From the NCBI RefSeq assembly GCF_002109325.1, contig NZ_CP015348.1, forward strand, positions 2,295,501-2,359,500: a stretch of DNA of 64,000 nucleotides. Reading direction: 5' to 3'. The DNA is from Sporosarcina ureae (GTDB lineage Bacteria; Bacillota; Bacilli; Bacillales_A; Planococcaceae). The notes under the pieces were generated by a model. It was not told the DNA's origin. It worked only from the letters and a program-made list of their open reading frames with translations, and made no database searches. Made by a program: the position numbers and the translations under genes. Shown here one piece after another: positions 33,655 through 42,799 of this stretch; the first letter of the stretch is position 1; each line of letters starts with the position of its first letter.

Positions 33655-33841
33655 TAACTGTTTCTCCTCTATATAAATGTGATTTTGAAACGTACATGAC
33701 CTATTCATAATCTACACTACTGCATAGTAACGTCCTAGTGACAGTTGTCATATCTTGTCGAATTATTGTGGTTGCAGTCATAAATTGAACATATGTCTAT
33801 GACATAAAGAGGCGATAGACCCGTAGAGAATGTATATGAGC

Positions 33842-33871
33842 AAAAAAATGAGTCCGAATATATTCAGACTC
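33842..33871 (-). terminator. Terminator of the aromatic acid exporter family gene
   Basis: Read on the minus strand, GAGTCTGAATATATTCGGACTC forms a hairpin followed by a run of seven T, just after the stop at 33887. Confidence 0.75.
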
Positions 33872-33886
33872 TTGTTGAACAATAAA

Positions 33887-34933
33887 TTATTGAACTTCCT
33901 TTTGCGCCACTTTCAAACTAGCGGGGTCATAATATTGATCCACTAAATCATAAATAGTGATCAATTCATAGAGAATCACGAACTCTGGCGGGAACTGGCT
34001 CGGATGAATTCCTTCATCTGCTGTGATGCACTTCGTATCTTCCCAAAAAAGATCGGTGACATGTTGTAATTGCGCCCTGTGCTTTTCTGGATCATAGTCA
34101 ATAGAATGCTTTAAATCATGCGCCAGCTGCGTCACGGCTTGCATGATCACATGACGTTCTGTCGGAGTCCACGAAGTGATTTGCCGCGGAATATGCAGTA
34201 AAGTCCCCAAGTGAAATTCAAGATTATGCAAAAATGTTAATTGCCTTTCTGCCATGAGAAGTTCTGCCTCTCGATTTTTGACCCATGGATAAATTTTGGA
34301 TTCATTGCGCTGAAAATTTATGAACGTTTCTGTTCTTTTGATATCTTTCGTTAGTTGCTTGAGATTTTCTCGTTCACCTAAGTGATCTTCATGTTCATCA
34401 TATAAATTTTTTCGGAATGTTCGTTCCAACATACTGCCTGCCCGTTCTCCGATACTTTGGATGCTTGTCAGAATATCTTTCCGGTAGTTCGGAGGGAAGA
34501 CGAGCATGTTGACTGCGGTAGATACGAGTAGACCGACTGTTGTCGTACCTAATCGAATGAAGAACGCGATTAAGTAATTGCTGTGGATGACTTCGACCAT
34601 GGCGACCGCGGTCAATGTGGCAACGAGTAGGCCAGCATGCAAGTTTAATCGGTAACAGACTAAAATAGTGGCCACCGCTGCTAATGTATAGGTAATCGGG
34701 GAATTCCCGAAGAGCGTGATAAAGAGTACAGCAAATGCGGAACCGATAGCGGAAGCCGGAAATCGTACGAACCCTTTTTTGATGGAATCACTAACGGTCG
34801 GCTCAATTGTAACAATGGCTGTGATGACCGCAAATACTGGTGGCCAATTAAACCATTCACAAATAATTGCGGTTAAAAATATAGCCAGCCCTGTTTTCAA
34901 TATTCGACTGCCATTGAAATGAAAGGATCGCAT
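33887..34933 (-). CDS. Aromatic acid exporter family (ArAE/FUSC-like) membrane protein
   Basis: 348 residues. The N-terminal ~165 residues carry about five to six helices with the family pattern FNWPPVFAVITAIVTIEPT, FPASAIGSAFAVLF, HAGLLVATLTAVAMVEV and RLGTTTVGLLVSTAVNMLVF. A long cytoplasmic helical domain (residues ~165-340) follows, as in the Bacillus YqjA/YgaE-type proteins. Members are thought to export aromatic acids or respond to membrane stress; substrate unknown. Single-gene unit on the minus strand. Confidence 0.85.
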   Translation of the reverse strand: MRSFHFNGSRILKTGLAIFLTAIICEWFNWPPVFAVITAIVTIEPTVSDSIKKGFVRFPASAIGSAFAVLFITLFGNSPITYTLAAVATILVCYRLNLHAGLLVATLTAVAMVEVIHSNYLIAFFIRLGTTTVGLLVSTAVNMLVFPPNYRKDILTSIQSIGERAGSMLERTFRKNLYDEHEDHLGERENLKQLTKDIKRTETFINFQRNESKIYPWVKNREAELLMAERQLTFLHNLEFHLGTLLHIPRQITSWTPTERHVIMQAVTQLAHDLKHSIDYDPEKHRAQLQHVTDLFWEDTKCITADEGIHPSQFPPEFVILYELITIYDLVDQYYDPASLKVAQKEVQ

Positions 34934-35176
34934 GCGGTTATAACCTCCAGTTCTAACTGCGTATATTTAGTACTGTAGTACATTATATCATTCACGACCA
35001 TCGGAACGTACGAGCGGTACTATTTGCGCACATGCACCTACACAGATTTTTATTTGGCGAATACTATGCTGTATCAAGGAATAGATTATTCATAAGGCTG
35101 TAACTCGATCACTTCATTGTCAGGTTTGGAGATAAAGTATTAAATACGTATAAAAATAAGAGAAGGGGCGTGTGTA

Positions 35177-35431
35177 ATGAGTATCCTTTTATATTTAATA
35201 ATTGGCGGTGTGATTGGCTGGTTTGCTAGTCTAATCATTGGCAAAAGTGTCCCAGGCGGTATCGTTGGCAATATTATTACAGGGATCATAGGTGCGTGGA
35301 TCGGCGGGAGCTTATTCGGCAGCTGGGGACCGCGTTTAGGAGAATTTTATGTTGTACCTTCTATTGTAGGTGCCCTGATTTTTGTCATTGTTGTCAGTTA
35401 CATTATGAAGGCGGCGCGGAAACGACGATAA
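35177..35431 (+). CDS. GlsB/YeaQ/YmgE family stress membrane protein
   Basis: 84 residues with three helices and Gly-rich motifs: IIGGVIGWFASLIIG, GGIVGNIITGIIGAWIGG and VPSIVGALIFVIVV. This is the transglycosylase-associated (GlsB/YeaQ/YmgE) family of general-stress membrane proteins. AGAAGGGG lies upstream. Monocistronic. Confidence 0.9.
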   Translation: MSILLYLIIGGVIGWFASLIIGKSVPGGIVGNIITGIIGAWIGGSLFGSWGPRLGEFYVVPSIVGALIFVIVVSYIMKAARKRR

Positions 35432-35540
35432 CTAGATAGGTAAGGGGTTCCTACATTGTCAATATGACGAGAGGGAGCCCTTTTTTCTTTGGTTGAAATA
35501 CATAAAACGATGAGAGCTAAATGTATTATTCCACTTGCGT

Positions 35541-35560
35541 ATATAAGCATATCCTTATAT
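35541..35560. promoter_or_regulatory. Candidate ArsR operator
   Basis: ATATAAG and CTTATAT form a perfect 7-base inverted repeat separated by six bases, 28 bases before the arsR start. Position and symmetry fit an ArsR/SmtB-family operator. Confidence 0.6.
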
Positions 35561-35587
35561 GATAGTAGAGAAGTGGAGGGATAGACT

Positions 35588-35935
35588 ATGAATACACCTG
35601 ATACGGTTGATCTGCAACGCGCATCACGACTATTAAAATTGCTAGGAGACCCCACACGGTTGACAATGATGAAATTACTCAAGTCACATGAATGCTGTGT
35701 TTGTGAATTTGTTGCGATTTTTAAAATGAGTCAGCCAGCGATTAGTCAGCACTTACGTAAACTTCGAGATATTGAGTTGGTTAAAGAAGAACGTAGAGGT
35801 CAATGGATCTTTTTCTCGATCAATGAACATTATGAAGATTACCCGTTTATTCAAAGCATCCTTGAACATCTTCCAGAACAGAATGAATCTATCGCTGAAT
35901 TGGAAGCACAAGGGCTTCGAATTTGTTGTGAATAA
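35588..35935 (+). CDS. arsR: ArsR family arsenite-responsive repressor
   Basis: 115 residues. Winged helix of the ArsR/SmtB family: LLGDPTRLTMMKLL, then the metal-binding ECCVCEF at the alpha-3 helix (Cys37 and Cys39 of the CVC motif), then SQPAISQHLRKLRDIELVKE as the recognition helix. A C-terminal CC pair may add a ligand. It should repress the ars operon until arsenite binds. GGAGGGAT precedes the ATG; arsB follows 15 bases after the stop. Confidence 0.92.
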   Translation: MNTPDTVDLQRASRLLKLLGDPTRLTMMKLLKSHECCVCEFVAIFKMSQPAISQHLRKLRDIELVKEERRGQWIFFSINEHYEDYPFIQSILEHLPEQNESIAELEAQGLRICCE

Positions 35936-35950
35936 GGAGGAGAAAGTACG

Positions 35951-37243
35951 TTGGCTATAACTGCATCATTGATTTTCATCATTACACTTATTTTTGTCAT
36001 TTGGCAGCCTAGAAACTTCTCGATCGGCTGGTCGGCCTGTATTGGCGCGATCATCGCATTGTTAGTTGGAGTAGTGAACTTCCAAGATGTTATGGATGTA
36101 ACTGGGATTGTATGGAATGCTACGCTTGCTTTCATCGCGATCATCATTATTTCATTAATCTTAGATGAAATTGGTTTTTTCGAGTGGTCGGCTCTACATA
36201 TGGCTAGACTAGCCAAAGGCAGCGGTATTCGTATGTTTATTTATGTCAGTCTGCTAGGTGCAGTCGTTGCTGCTCTGTTTGCAAACGATGGGGCGGCCCT
36301 AATATTAACGCCCATTGTACTATCGATGGTACGAAATTTGAATTTCAATGAAAAAATGATTTTTCCATTTATTATGGCCAGCGGTTTTATCGCTGACACT
36401 ACTTCGTTACCGTTGGTTGTAAGTAACTTAGTGAATATTGTTTCAGCAGACTTTTTTGATATTGGATTTGTTGAATATGCAACTAGAATGATCGTTCCGA
36501 ATTTATTTGCATTAGTTGCTAGTATATTAGTGTTGTTGTTATTCTTCCGTAAGAGTATTCCGAAAGACTATGATGTATCTGATTTAAAAACACCGAAAGA
36601 TGCGATCAAAGACCTCAAGTTGTTTCGACTTGCTTGGGTAATTTTAGGCGTATTACTTATAGGCTATTTCTCAAGTGGATTTACGGGATTGCCTGTATCT
36701 ATTATTGCGGGGCTTACGGCGATATTCTTTATGGCTATGGCGCAAAAAAGTCCAGCCGTTCATACGAAACAAGTGCTTAAAGGTGCACCTTGGGCGATCG
36801 TATTCTTCTCTGTCGGGATGTATGTTGTGGTATACGGATTGCGTAACGTCGGTCTAACGGGTGTATTGGCGGATGTCATTCAAACGGCAGCTGATCAAGG
36901 ACTCTTTGTCGCAACGATTTCAATGGGCTTTATTGCTGCGATCCTGTCATCACTTATGAATAATATGCCTACGGTCATGATTAACGCGTTAGCCATATCG
37001 GACACAACTACGACAGGTCCCATTCGCGAAGCTTTGATTTACGCAAATATTATTGGATCGGATTTAGGTCCTAAAATCACACCAATCGGTTCATTGGCCA
37101 CTTTATTATGGTTGCACGTACTGTCTCAAAAAGGCGTGAAGATCTCTTGGGGTAGCTATTTTAAGATTGGTATTATGTTAACAGTCCCTACACTCCTGAT
37201 AACACTGATCGGACTGTATCTATGGCTGTCAATTATACAATAA
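35951..37243 (+). CDS. arsB: Arsenite efflux permease ArsB
   Basis: 430 residues from TTG 35951 behind AAGGAGGAG. About 12 helices; the ArsB pattern is seen in [62 protein letters not shown] and [15 protein letters not shown], with the final [20 protein letters not shown]. It exports arsenite (or antimonite), driven by the proton gradient. Second gene of arsRBC. Confidence 0.95.
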   Translation: MAITASLIFIITLIFVIWQPRNFSIGWSACIGAIIALLVGVVNFQDVMDVTGIVWNATLAFIAIIIISLILDEIGFFEWSALHMARLAKGSGIRMFIYVSLLGAVVAALFANDGAALILTPIVLSMVRNLNFNEKMIFPFIMASGFIADTTSLPLVVSNLVNIVSADFFDIGFVEYATRMIVPNLFALVASILVLLLFFRKSIPKDYDVSDLKTPKDAIKDLKLFRLAWVILGVLLIGYFSSGFTGLPVSIIAGLTAIFFMAMAQKSPAVHTKQVLKGAPWAIVFFSVGMYVVVYGLRNVGLTGVLADVIQTAADQGLFVATISMGFIAAILSSLMNNMPTVMINALAISDTTTTGPIREALIYANIIGSDLGPKITPIGSLATLLWLHVLSQKGVKISWGSYFKIGIMLTVPTLLITLIGLYLWLSIIQ

Positions 37244-37258
37244 GAAGGAGATTTCATT

Positions 37259-37678
37259 ATGTCGAAAAAAATACTTTATTTCTTATGTACAGGCAACTCA
37301 TGCCGTAGTCAAATGGCTGAAGGATGGGGCAAAGAGTATCTAGGAGAAGAATGGCAAGTGCTCAGTGCTGGAATTGAAGCGCATGGCGTGAATCCAAATG
37401 CGGTAAAAGCTATGAATGAAGTCGGCATCGACATATCGAACCAAACTTCGGATATCATCGATCCACAAATCTTAAACAAAGCAGATTTTGTCGTCACTCT
37501 TTGTGGGGATGCCGCTGACAAGTGTCCGATGACACCACCTCATGTCAAACGTGATCATTGGGGGTTTGACGACCCTGCAAAAGCACAAGGAACAGATGAA
37601 GAAAAATGGGAATTCTTCCAGCGTGTGCGCGATGAAATAGGTGCAAGAATTGCCGGTTTTTCTAAAACAGGTCAATAA
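37259..37678 (+). CDS. arsC: Thioredoxin-coupled arsenate reductase ArsC
   Basis: 139 residues from ATG 37259 (AGAAGGAG upstream). The low-molecular-weight phosphatase-like loop [10 protein letters not shown] has Cys10 and Cys15, and [10 protein letters not shown] has Cys82 and Cys89; spacing is the same as in the Bacillus subtilis and pI258 enzymes. It reduces arsenate to arsenite through a Cys10-82-89 relay with thioredoxin, feeding ArsB. Third gene of the operon. Confidence 0.95.
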   Translation: MSKKILYFLCTGNSCRSQMAEGWGKEYLGEEWQVLSAGIEAHGVNPNAVKAMNEVGIDISNQTSDIIDPQILNKADFVVTLCGDAADKCPMTPPHVKRDHWGFDDPAKAQGTDEEKWEFFQRVRDEIGARIAGFSKTGQ

Positions 37679-37815
37679 ATAGCAGACCCTGTAGATACCT
37701 ATCCGGGGCTATCCATTGACATGCGAAGTGCTCCTTTTACATATTATCTTGTCTTGCAAATAGAATAATCAGATAAATTATGAGATAATCAGATAAATGA
37801 AAAGGGGGGTTCGTC

Positions 37816-38328
37816 ATGGATAGTCGCTTTCCGATTGGGGAATTACAGGTTCCGGGTCATGTCACGTTGGAAGATATTCAAAAGTGGTTACAAGAAATTG
37901 ATACCTACACTACTCGATTAAGAGAAACTGTAGATTCATTGAATGAGGAAGAGTTACACAAAACGTATCGCGAAGGAAGCTGGAACATTCGACAACTCGT
38001 CCATCACATTGCAGACTCGCAGTTAAACATGTACCAACGTTTGAAGCTAGCGTTAACTGACGATAATCCGACAGCGCCGCCTTTCAATCAAGACAAATGG
38101 GCAGTGCAACCGGATACTGAACTGCCTGTTGAACCTTCTATTAAGATGCTTGAAGGGATCAATGAACGCATCGTAGCACTTGGGAATAGTTTGTCGGAAG
38201 ATCAACTGACTCGGACATTTATCCACGCAGTCAATGGCGAAGTATCAGTAGCGAAAAAGGTAGCCAAGTTGGCTTGGCATGAAGAGCATCACTTGGCACA
38301 TATTAAACTCGCACTCCAAAACGGATAA
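37816..38328 (+). CDS. YfiT-like bacillithiol transferase (DinB superfamily)
   Basis: 170 residues behind AAAAGGGGGG. Four-helix DinB fold with the metal-binding His in REGSWNIRQLVHHIADS (near residue 63) and WHEEHHLAHI (near 157), the YfiT subgroup signature. YfiT-like proteins are bacillithiol-dependent S-transferases or metal-dependent hydrolases. It may be linked to detoxification, like the neighbouring ars operon, but it has its own unit and terminator. Confidence 0.85.
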   Translation: MDSRFPIGELQVPGHVTLEDIQKWLQEIDTYTTRLRETVDSLNEEELHKTYREGSWNIRQLVHHIADSQLNMYQRLKLALTDDNPTAPPFNQDKWAVQPDTELPVEPSIKMLEGINERIVALGNSLSEDQLTRTFIHAVNGEVSVAKKVAKLAWHEEHHLAHIKLALQNG

Positions 38329-38335
38329 ATCAGAT

Positions 38336-38366
38336 GGGCTTATCGAACGTAGATAAGCCCTTTTTT
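38336..38366 (+). terminator. Terminator of the YfiT-like gene
   Basis: GGGCTTATC pairs perfectly with GATAAGCCC around GAACGTA, followed by six T. Confidence 0.9.
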
Positions 38367-38439
38367 AATGGATAAAGCTGTTAGATTAGTCATCTGTAAA
38401 ATGATAAACTAGAGGATATTCATATAGGGGGAAATGGCG

Positions 38440-39006
38440 ATGAAAAAACTAGTAGTGCTGTTGGCTTGGCTCATTGGAAGTGTTCTGTTTGGCATAGCGA
38501 CTAAGCTGCTAGATTCCGTCCCGTTTTTCGGAGACGTCTTCACGCGGATGGGCATTTGGGTATTGATTGCCACGGCGATTGCTGCATATAGTAAAACGGC
38601 GATTCGTGCAGCCGTTCATACATTTTTGTTCTTTTTGGGCATGCTAATCGGCTATTATATGTACTCCGCCCATTTATTCGGTGTGTATTCGACGAATGAT
38701 ATGAAGTACTGGGGCGCTGTAGCGGTCTTTACGCCATTTCTTGCGGTGGTCGTCTGGTATGCGAAAAATGGTAGGTGTTTGGCTAGTTTTTTACCCGCGT
38801 TACCAATGGGATTGATGTTAAGTCTCTCACTAGGAATCGGATTGTTTTATTTGCATGTGAATTATTTAGAAGAATTTATTATGTACATTATTTTGTGTGC
38901 GATCTTCTACCGAAACTTTAAACAACTAACTATGGTGATTATTCTTTCCATTATGGTCACAGGTGTAATTGAATTGACGCCGTTGTATTGGTTCTTTATA
39001 TTTTGA
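38440..39006 (+). CDS. Polytopic membrane protein (DUF6518-like)
   Basis: 188 residues from ATG 38440, seven bases after AGGGGGA; the ATG at 38434 is too close to that site. About seven hydrophobic helices, e.g. LVVLLAWLIGSVLFGIATKL, AVHTFLFFLGMLIGYYMYS and YIILCAIFYRNFKQL. It resembles small membrane proteins annotated DUF6518, not firmly. Function unknown. Confidence 0.55.
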   Translation: MKKLVVLLAWLIGSVLFGIATKLLDSVPFFGDVFTRMGIWVLIATAIAAYSKTAIRAAVHTFLFFLGMLIGYYMYSAHLFGVYSTNDMKYWGAVAVFTPFLAVVVWYAKNGRCLASFLPALPMGLMLSLSLGIGLFYLHVNYLEEFIMYIILCAIFYRNFKQLTMVIILSIMVTGVIELTPLYWFFIF

Positions 39007-39022
39007 TTTATACTACTTTACG

Positions 39023-39055
39023 GACCCTTTCCTATCTATGAAGAGGGTCTTTTAT
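39023..39055 (+). terminator. Probable terminator
   Basis: GACCCT pairs with AGGGTC around a loop of about 14 bases and TTTTATT follows. Confidence 0.6.
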
Positions 39056-39189
39056 TGTAGATCTGCAATCATTGAAAGTTGTATCTCCCATTTTAGTTAA
39101 CTCCACACCAAGTCATCTGTTCAAAATGAAAATAACCTGATTTTATAATTAACTGAATTGTGATGCAATTAGTAAATGGAGGTTTACTG

Positions 39190-39423
39190 ATGTTGAAGCT
39201 TATGGTGATATTTCTGCTGTTCGACTTGGCTGAAATCGGCGGAGGATATTTAGTTTGACAATGGTTGCGCGAAGGCAAATCAAGGATGTTCGGATTATTC
39301 GGAGGTATTGGCTTAATTTTATATGGCGTAGTAGTCACATTCCAAACATTCCCGACTTTTGCAGAGTATGAAAATGAAGAGCATTATCCGATAAGGAGAG
39401 GACGATTATATGATGCAAAATGA
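39190..39423 (+). pseudogene. ynfA: Decayed UPF0060 (YnfA-like) membrane protein gene
   Basis: ATG 39190 follows GGAGGT. The frame reads the YnfA start MLKLMVIFLLFDLAEIGGGY, then LV, and stops at TGA 39256-39258, where family members have Trp (GGYLVWxWLREGK). Reading on in the same frame gives [34 protein letters not shown], and then diverges into [10 protein letters not shown]. So there is a nonsense codon plus loss of the C-terminal ~45 residues. The frame runs into the start of the following thioesterase gene. Confidence 0.8.
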
Positions 39424-39829
39424 AGTCTTTCATATTGGCAAACAAGCGCTGGAAGCTCAATCTTTCAGTAAACTATTAGGAACAAAGTTAATAGAGTTTA
39501 CTGCGGGCGAAGTAGTTCTGGAAGTTCCCATCACGGAACATGTACTACAGCAACATGGCTTTGTACACGGTGGGGTCATTGGCTATGCGGCGGATAACGC
39601 ATTGACTTTTGTAGGCGGTTCCGTTCTAGGTCCAAACGTATTGACGGCAGAATACAAAATTAACTATGTACGGCCCGCTGTTGGGGAAAAGTTAATTGCT
39701 CGGGCGACAGTTATTTCAGCAGGCAAGAGACAAGCTGTGTGTCGCTGTGATGTTTTTGCCGCCAAGGATGGAGAAGAAAATATTTGTGCCACTGCCCAAG
39801 GAACCATTATGACGGTTATATCGGAATAA
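39410..39829 (+). CDS. PaaI-type hotdog thioesterase
   Basis: 139 residues; AAGGAGAGG lies eight bases before ATG 39410. The hotdog-fold PaaI motif is [20 protein letters not shown] (residues ~46-65), with [17 protein letters not shown] following. Expected to hydrolyse acyl-CoA or aryl-CoA thioesters. The ynfA remnant lies directly upstream. Confidence 0.88.
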   Translation: MMQNEVFHIGKQALEAQSFSKLLGTKLIEFTAGEVVLEVPITEHVLQQHGFVHGGVIGYAADNALTFVGGSVLGPNVLTAEYKINYVRPAVGEKLIARATVISAGKRQAVCRCDVFAAKDGEENICATAQGTIMTVISE

Positions 39830-39850
39830 TGAATTGAATAGCCTAAGACC

Positions 39851-39882
39851 AAAACGCACCTATTAGCTAGCAGGTGCGTTTT
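39851..39882. terminator. Bidirectional terminator
   Basis: AAAACGCACCT pairs perfectly with AGGTGCGTTTT around ATTAGCTAGC, between the convergent thioesterase and ctaG genes; it overlaps the last codons of ctaG. Confidence 0.75.
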
Positions 39883-40696
39883 GTGTCGTTTCATTCGCGT
39901 GCGCATGACGAGTGGAGGTAGATGGAATGTGGGACCGTTGACGTTTGGTCGAATGATACCAGCTGCTAAACAACAGAATGATCATCATAAGATCCACCGC
40001 ATCACCACCGTAATACATAAGCATCGCTCCTGCACGCGCTTCTTCAATAGGTACACCAGCAGGCGGATAGGCGTATAGTAATTTGGATAAAATTCCGTGT
40101 CCCGCCAGAGCTACAATAAAGACTGCGGTGCGGTAACGGTAACTGTAGCGGCGAGATACGGGATCGATGTATAAAAGAGAAATAGTAAATAGATAGCCCG
40201 CAACAAACACGTGTATATGGATCACGATATGCAGCCAGAGATGGTGGTGCATGACCGCAAACAAACCCGTTGTGTATAACAGCCAAAGCCCACCGATGTT
40301 CAAAATGGAAGCGACGACGGGATGTGTATAGAACCCTGCAAGTCGGCTTTTTAGCAAGCGGCTAACCTTTCTAGCCTGCCGAACGGGAAGTGTCCGCAGT
40401 AATAATGTCATCGGAGCAGCGAGTGCTAATAGAAGGGGGCCGAGCATGCCGAGTAAAAGGTGGCCCAACATATGCCAGGTGAACTGATCATGTGATAGTT
40501 CAGCAAGCGGCCCGGCAACAGCGCTTACTGAAGCGAATACACCTGCTATCCACAACACAGTCCGTCTTCGTGGCCATTTACGCAAACGTCGTTGCCGATT
40601 GGAATGAAATACCGCGCCCCCGTATAACAGAACGGCGATCACTGTAAGCGTCCCAAACAGCCAATCGGTCGCGCTGAGATAGGCATCATGTGGCAT
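39863..40696 (-). CDS. ctaG: Cytochrome c oxidase assembly protein, CtaG type
   Basis: 277 residues from ATG 40696, which overlaps the stop of the upstream gene. About seven helices; the caa3-type CtaG family shows HMLGHLLLGMLGPLLLALAAP, HHHLWLHIVIHIHVFVAGYLF and YYGGDAVDLMMIILLF with many membrane His residues that may handle copper. It is needed for assembly of caa3 oxidase in Bacillus. No cta oxidase genes are in this window; the partner gene is a DUF2243 membrane protein. Confidence 0.85.
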   Translation of the reverse strand: MPHDAYLSATDWLFGTLTVIAVLLYGGAVFHSNRQRRLRKWPRRRTVLWIAGVFASVSAVAGPLAELSHDQFTWHMLGHLLLGMLGPLLLALAAPMTLLLRTLPVRQARKVSRLLKSRLAGFYTHPVVASILNIGGLWLLYTTGLFAVMHHHLWLHIVIHIHVFVAGYLFTISLLYIDPVSRRYSYRYRTAVFIVALAGHGILSKLLYAYPPAGVPIEEARAGAMLMYYGGDAVDLMMIILLFSSWYHSTKRQRSHIPSTSTRHAHANETTQNAPAS

Positions 40697-41174
40697 GAAG
40701 CACCAGCCTTTCCGCCGATCGGGCATCCTGTTGCGCTGACTTAATTAACAATAGACCGGCCGCAATCATCACAATCGCAGCACCGTTCCAAACGATATCA
40801 TACGGAACGATATCTACATGATAACGAATCTGATGAATGCGCATGACCTTATGTTGAATGGTCCCATCATACAATTGGAACGCGCCACCCCCGATCAACT
40901 TGCCACCCCAGAACATCTTATGCCATAACGCATTCCTCCTGCGTAAATCCGCAACCAAATACAATCCACCAACCGTCGCAAACCAGCTAAACGCATGAAA
41001 TAAACCATCCGACACTAATCCGATCGCCACTGTAGATTTATCGTAAAACTTGTGCCAATGCAGCAATTGATGAAACAGTGTCTCATCCAAAAACGCCACA
41101 AACCCAAGTCCGAATAATATGCCGGCCCATAGGTTTCTCTTCTGATAACTTTTTCGATTCGACCAATTTTTCAC
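40686..41174 (-). CDS. DUF2243 membrane protein
   Basis: 162 residues from GTG 41174. Four helices with the DUF2243 pattern: GILFGLGFVAFLDETLFHQLLHWH, DGLFHAFSWFATVGGLYLVADL, GGGAFQLYDGTIQHKVM and HQIRYHVDIVPYD. The family is often paired with CtaG-like genes, as here, with an 11-base overlap. Its natural start seems to be disturbed: see the ribosome binding site entry at 41175-41205. Confidence 0.85.
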   Translation of the reverse strand: MKNWSNRKSYQKRNLWAGILFGLGFVAFLDETLFHQLLHWHKFYDKSTVAIGLVSDGLFHAFSWFATVGGLYLVADLRRRNALWHKMFWGGKLIGGGAFQLYDGTIQHKVMRIHQIRYHVDIVPYDIVWNGAAIVMIAAGLLLIKSAQQDARSAERLVLHAT

Positions 41175-41205
41175 TTACGACTCAGCCATTTATTACTGCT
41201 CCTTT
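41175..41205 (-). promoter_or_regulatory. Ribosome binding site with a 4-codon frame in front of DUF2243
   Basis: On the minus strand AAAGGAG (41199-41205) is nine bases before ATG 41187-41189. That ATG reads Met-Ala-Glu-Ser-stop (TAA 41175-41177), in frame with the gene, and GTG follows at once (TAAGTG). Either the stop is a recent mutation in the gene's own start region or translation restarts at the GTG. Confidence 0.55.
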
Positions 41206-41295
41206 CCTCACGTACGTAGTGTTCCCTGAGAATGGTGTGATTAATACATAATGGGTACTGTAATATGTGATGGCTCATTACAGTACGTAGCCTTG

Positions 41296-41484
41296 TTTAG
41301 AGCGCTCGCGTCTTAAGTATGAGCGTATCCAGGTTGACATAGAGCGGATAAACACTCTCATAGAGCGTATAAACACTCTCATAGAGCGAATAAACCCTCC
41401 CATAGAGCGAATAAACCCTCCCATAGAGCGGATAAACACCTCCTTAGAGCGAATAAACCCTCCCATAGAGCGCATCCACCCAAC
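41296..41484. repeat. 21-bp phased repeat array, nine units
   Basis: Units start at 41296 and every 21 bases to 41464. The conserved part is CATAGAGCG (variants TTTAGAGCG, GTATGAGCG, CTTAGAGCG), the rest being mostly (A/G)ATAAAC(A/C)CTC. First and last units are more diverged. The array lies between two divergent genes. The minus-strand frame over it (41278-41547, with IRSMGGF repeats) is a translation of the repeat, not a gene. Confidence 0.85.
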
Positions 41485-41611
41485 TATACAAAAAACTAAC
41501 CATCCACAAAGCACTCTGAAGGCCTTCAATAGAAATACTTTAACCATCCACTATTTTACGGTAACTTTTCCCGCATAATCTGCTAGAATACGATTAAAGG
41601 GAGTGAGAGTC

Positions 41612-42733
41612 GTGAAGATTGTTATTGCACCTGATGCATTTAAGGGTAGTTTGAGTGCGGAGGAAGCGGCCGACGCTTTATCTAATGGAGTGAAAAAAGT
41701 GTTTCCAGACGCAGAGGTCGTACGGTTACCTGTTGCAGACGGAGGGGAAGGGACGCTGAATGCGCTGATTTCGTCAACTGGCGGGACTATTCAAACGGTG
41801 TCTGTGCAAGATCCGCTTGGCCGAGTGATCGATGCACATCTGGGGGTGCTTGGAGACGGCGAGACAGCGGTTATTGAAATGGCCCAGGCCTCTGGATTGA
41901 TGTTGCTTGCGAAAAAAGAACTCAATCCGATGAAAGCGTCTACATACGGTACGGGGCAATTGATTCGTCATGCGCTCGACCAAGGATATCGTAAATTGAT
42001 CATCGGGCTTGGGGGCAGCGCGACGAATGATGGAGGTACAGGTCTGCTTGAAGCTCTCGGAGTGAAATTTAAAGCGGCAGGGTGGCCGTTAGAAATGAAT
42101 GGCTCCACGCTTTCTGTTTTCGATGAAATCGATAGTTCGAAACTGGATAAGCGACTATTGGAGGCGGATATTCGCATTGCGTCTGACGTGGAGAATCCAT
42201 TCATTGGAGACCAAGGAGCGTCGGTGGTTTTCGGTCCGCAAAAAGGAGCCGATCCCGAAATGGTCTTGGATTTAGACGAAGGACTGGAGCATTTTGCGGA
42301 TGAGACTGAAAGAGTGACAGGTGTACGTCTGCATGAGCTGCACGGAGCGGGCGCGGCAGGAGGAAGTGCGGGTGCATTAATTGCCTATTGCGGTGCACGT
42401 CTGGAAAGTGGAATCAGTGTCGTGCTTGAAGCGATAGATTTTGCAAACCATCTATCTTCTGCTGACCTTATTCTGACAGGTGAAGGAAAGACAGATCGGC
42501 AAACGCTTGCCGGCAAAGCATTAATGGGCATCGCGAAGCTAGCGAAAGCAGAGGGGGTTCCGGTCCTCGTCATTTCGGGAACTATTGATGAAGCGGCACG
42601 TACGGAGCTGCTCGAATGGTTCTCTGAAGTGCATGCATTGGACGACGGAGAGAAGTCGTTGGCTGAATTGATGACCGACGCAGCAAATTTATTGGAGAAT
42701 AAAGCAACTGTAGTTTTGCAAACTAGAAACTAG
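41612..42733 (+). CDS. glxK: Glycerate kinase
   Basis: 373 residues from GTG 41612, nine bases after AAAGGGA. The family signatures are present: IAPDAFKGSLSAEEAA at the start, PVADGGEGTLNAL, IGLGGSATNDGGTGLLEALG and DLILTGEGKTDRQTLAGKA. It phosphorylates D-glycerate (to 2-phosphoglycerate in this GK-II family). The AGCS transporter gene follows after 66 bases. Confidence 0.92.
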   Translation: MKIVIAPDAFKGSLSAEEAADALSNGVKKVFPDAEVVRLPVADGGEGTLNALISSTGGTIQTVSVQDPLGRVIDAHLGVLGDGETAVIEMAQASGLMLLAKKELNPMKASTYGTGQLIRHALDQGYRKLIIGLGGSATNDGGTGLLEALGVKFKAAGWPLEMNGSTLSVFDEIDSSKLDKRLLEADIRIASDVENPFIGDQGASVVFGPQKGADPEMVLDLDEGLEHFADETERVTGVRLHELHGAGAAGGSAGALIAYCGARLESGISVVLEAIDFANHLSSADLILTGEGKTDRQTLAGKALMGIAKLAKAEGVPVLVISGTIDEAARTELLEWFSEVHALDDGEKSLAELMTDAANLLENKATVVLQTRN

Positions 42734-42799
42734 TTATTTTATTATGTAAGGCATAGTAAGCAAGCGAGTAGGGTATAGAATACACAAGGAGGTGGTCAG

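Noticed and set aside
39256-39258. Selenocysteine or recoded TGA in the ynfA-like gene
   Set aside because: The family has Trp at this place, the C-terminus is also lost, and no SECIS-like hairpin is evident.
41278-41547. Minus-strand frame of 89 residues with IRSMGGF repeats
   Set aside because: Product of the 21-bp array plus flanking sequence; sits between divergent promoters without a ribosome binding site.
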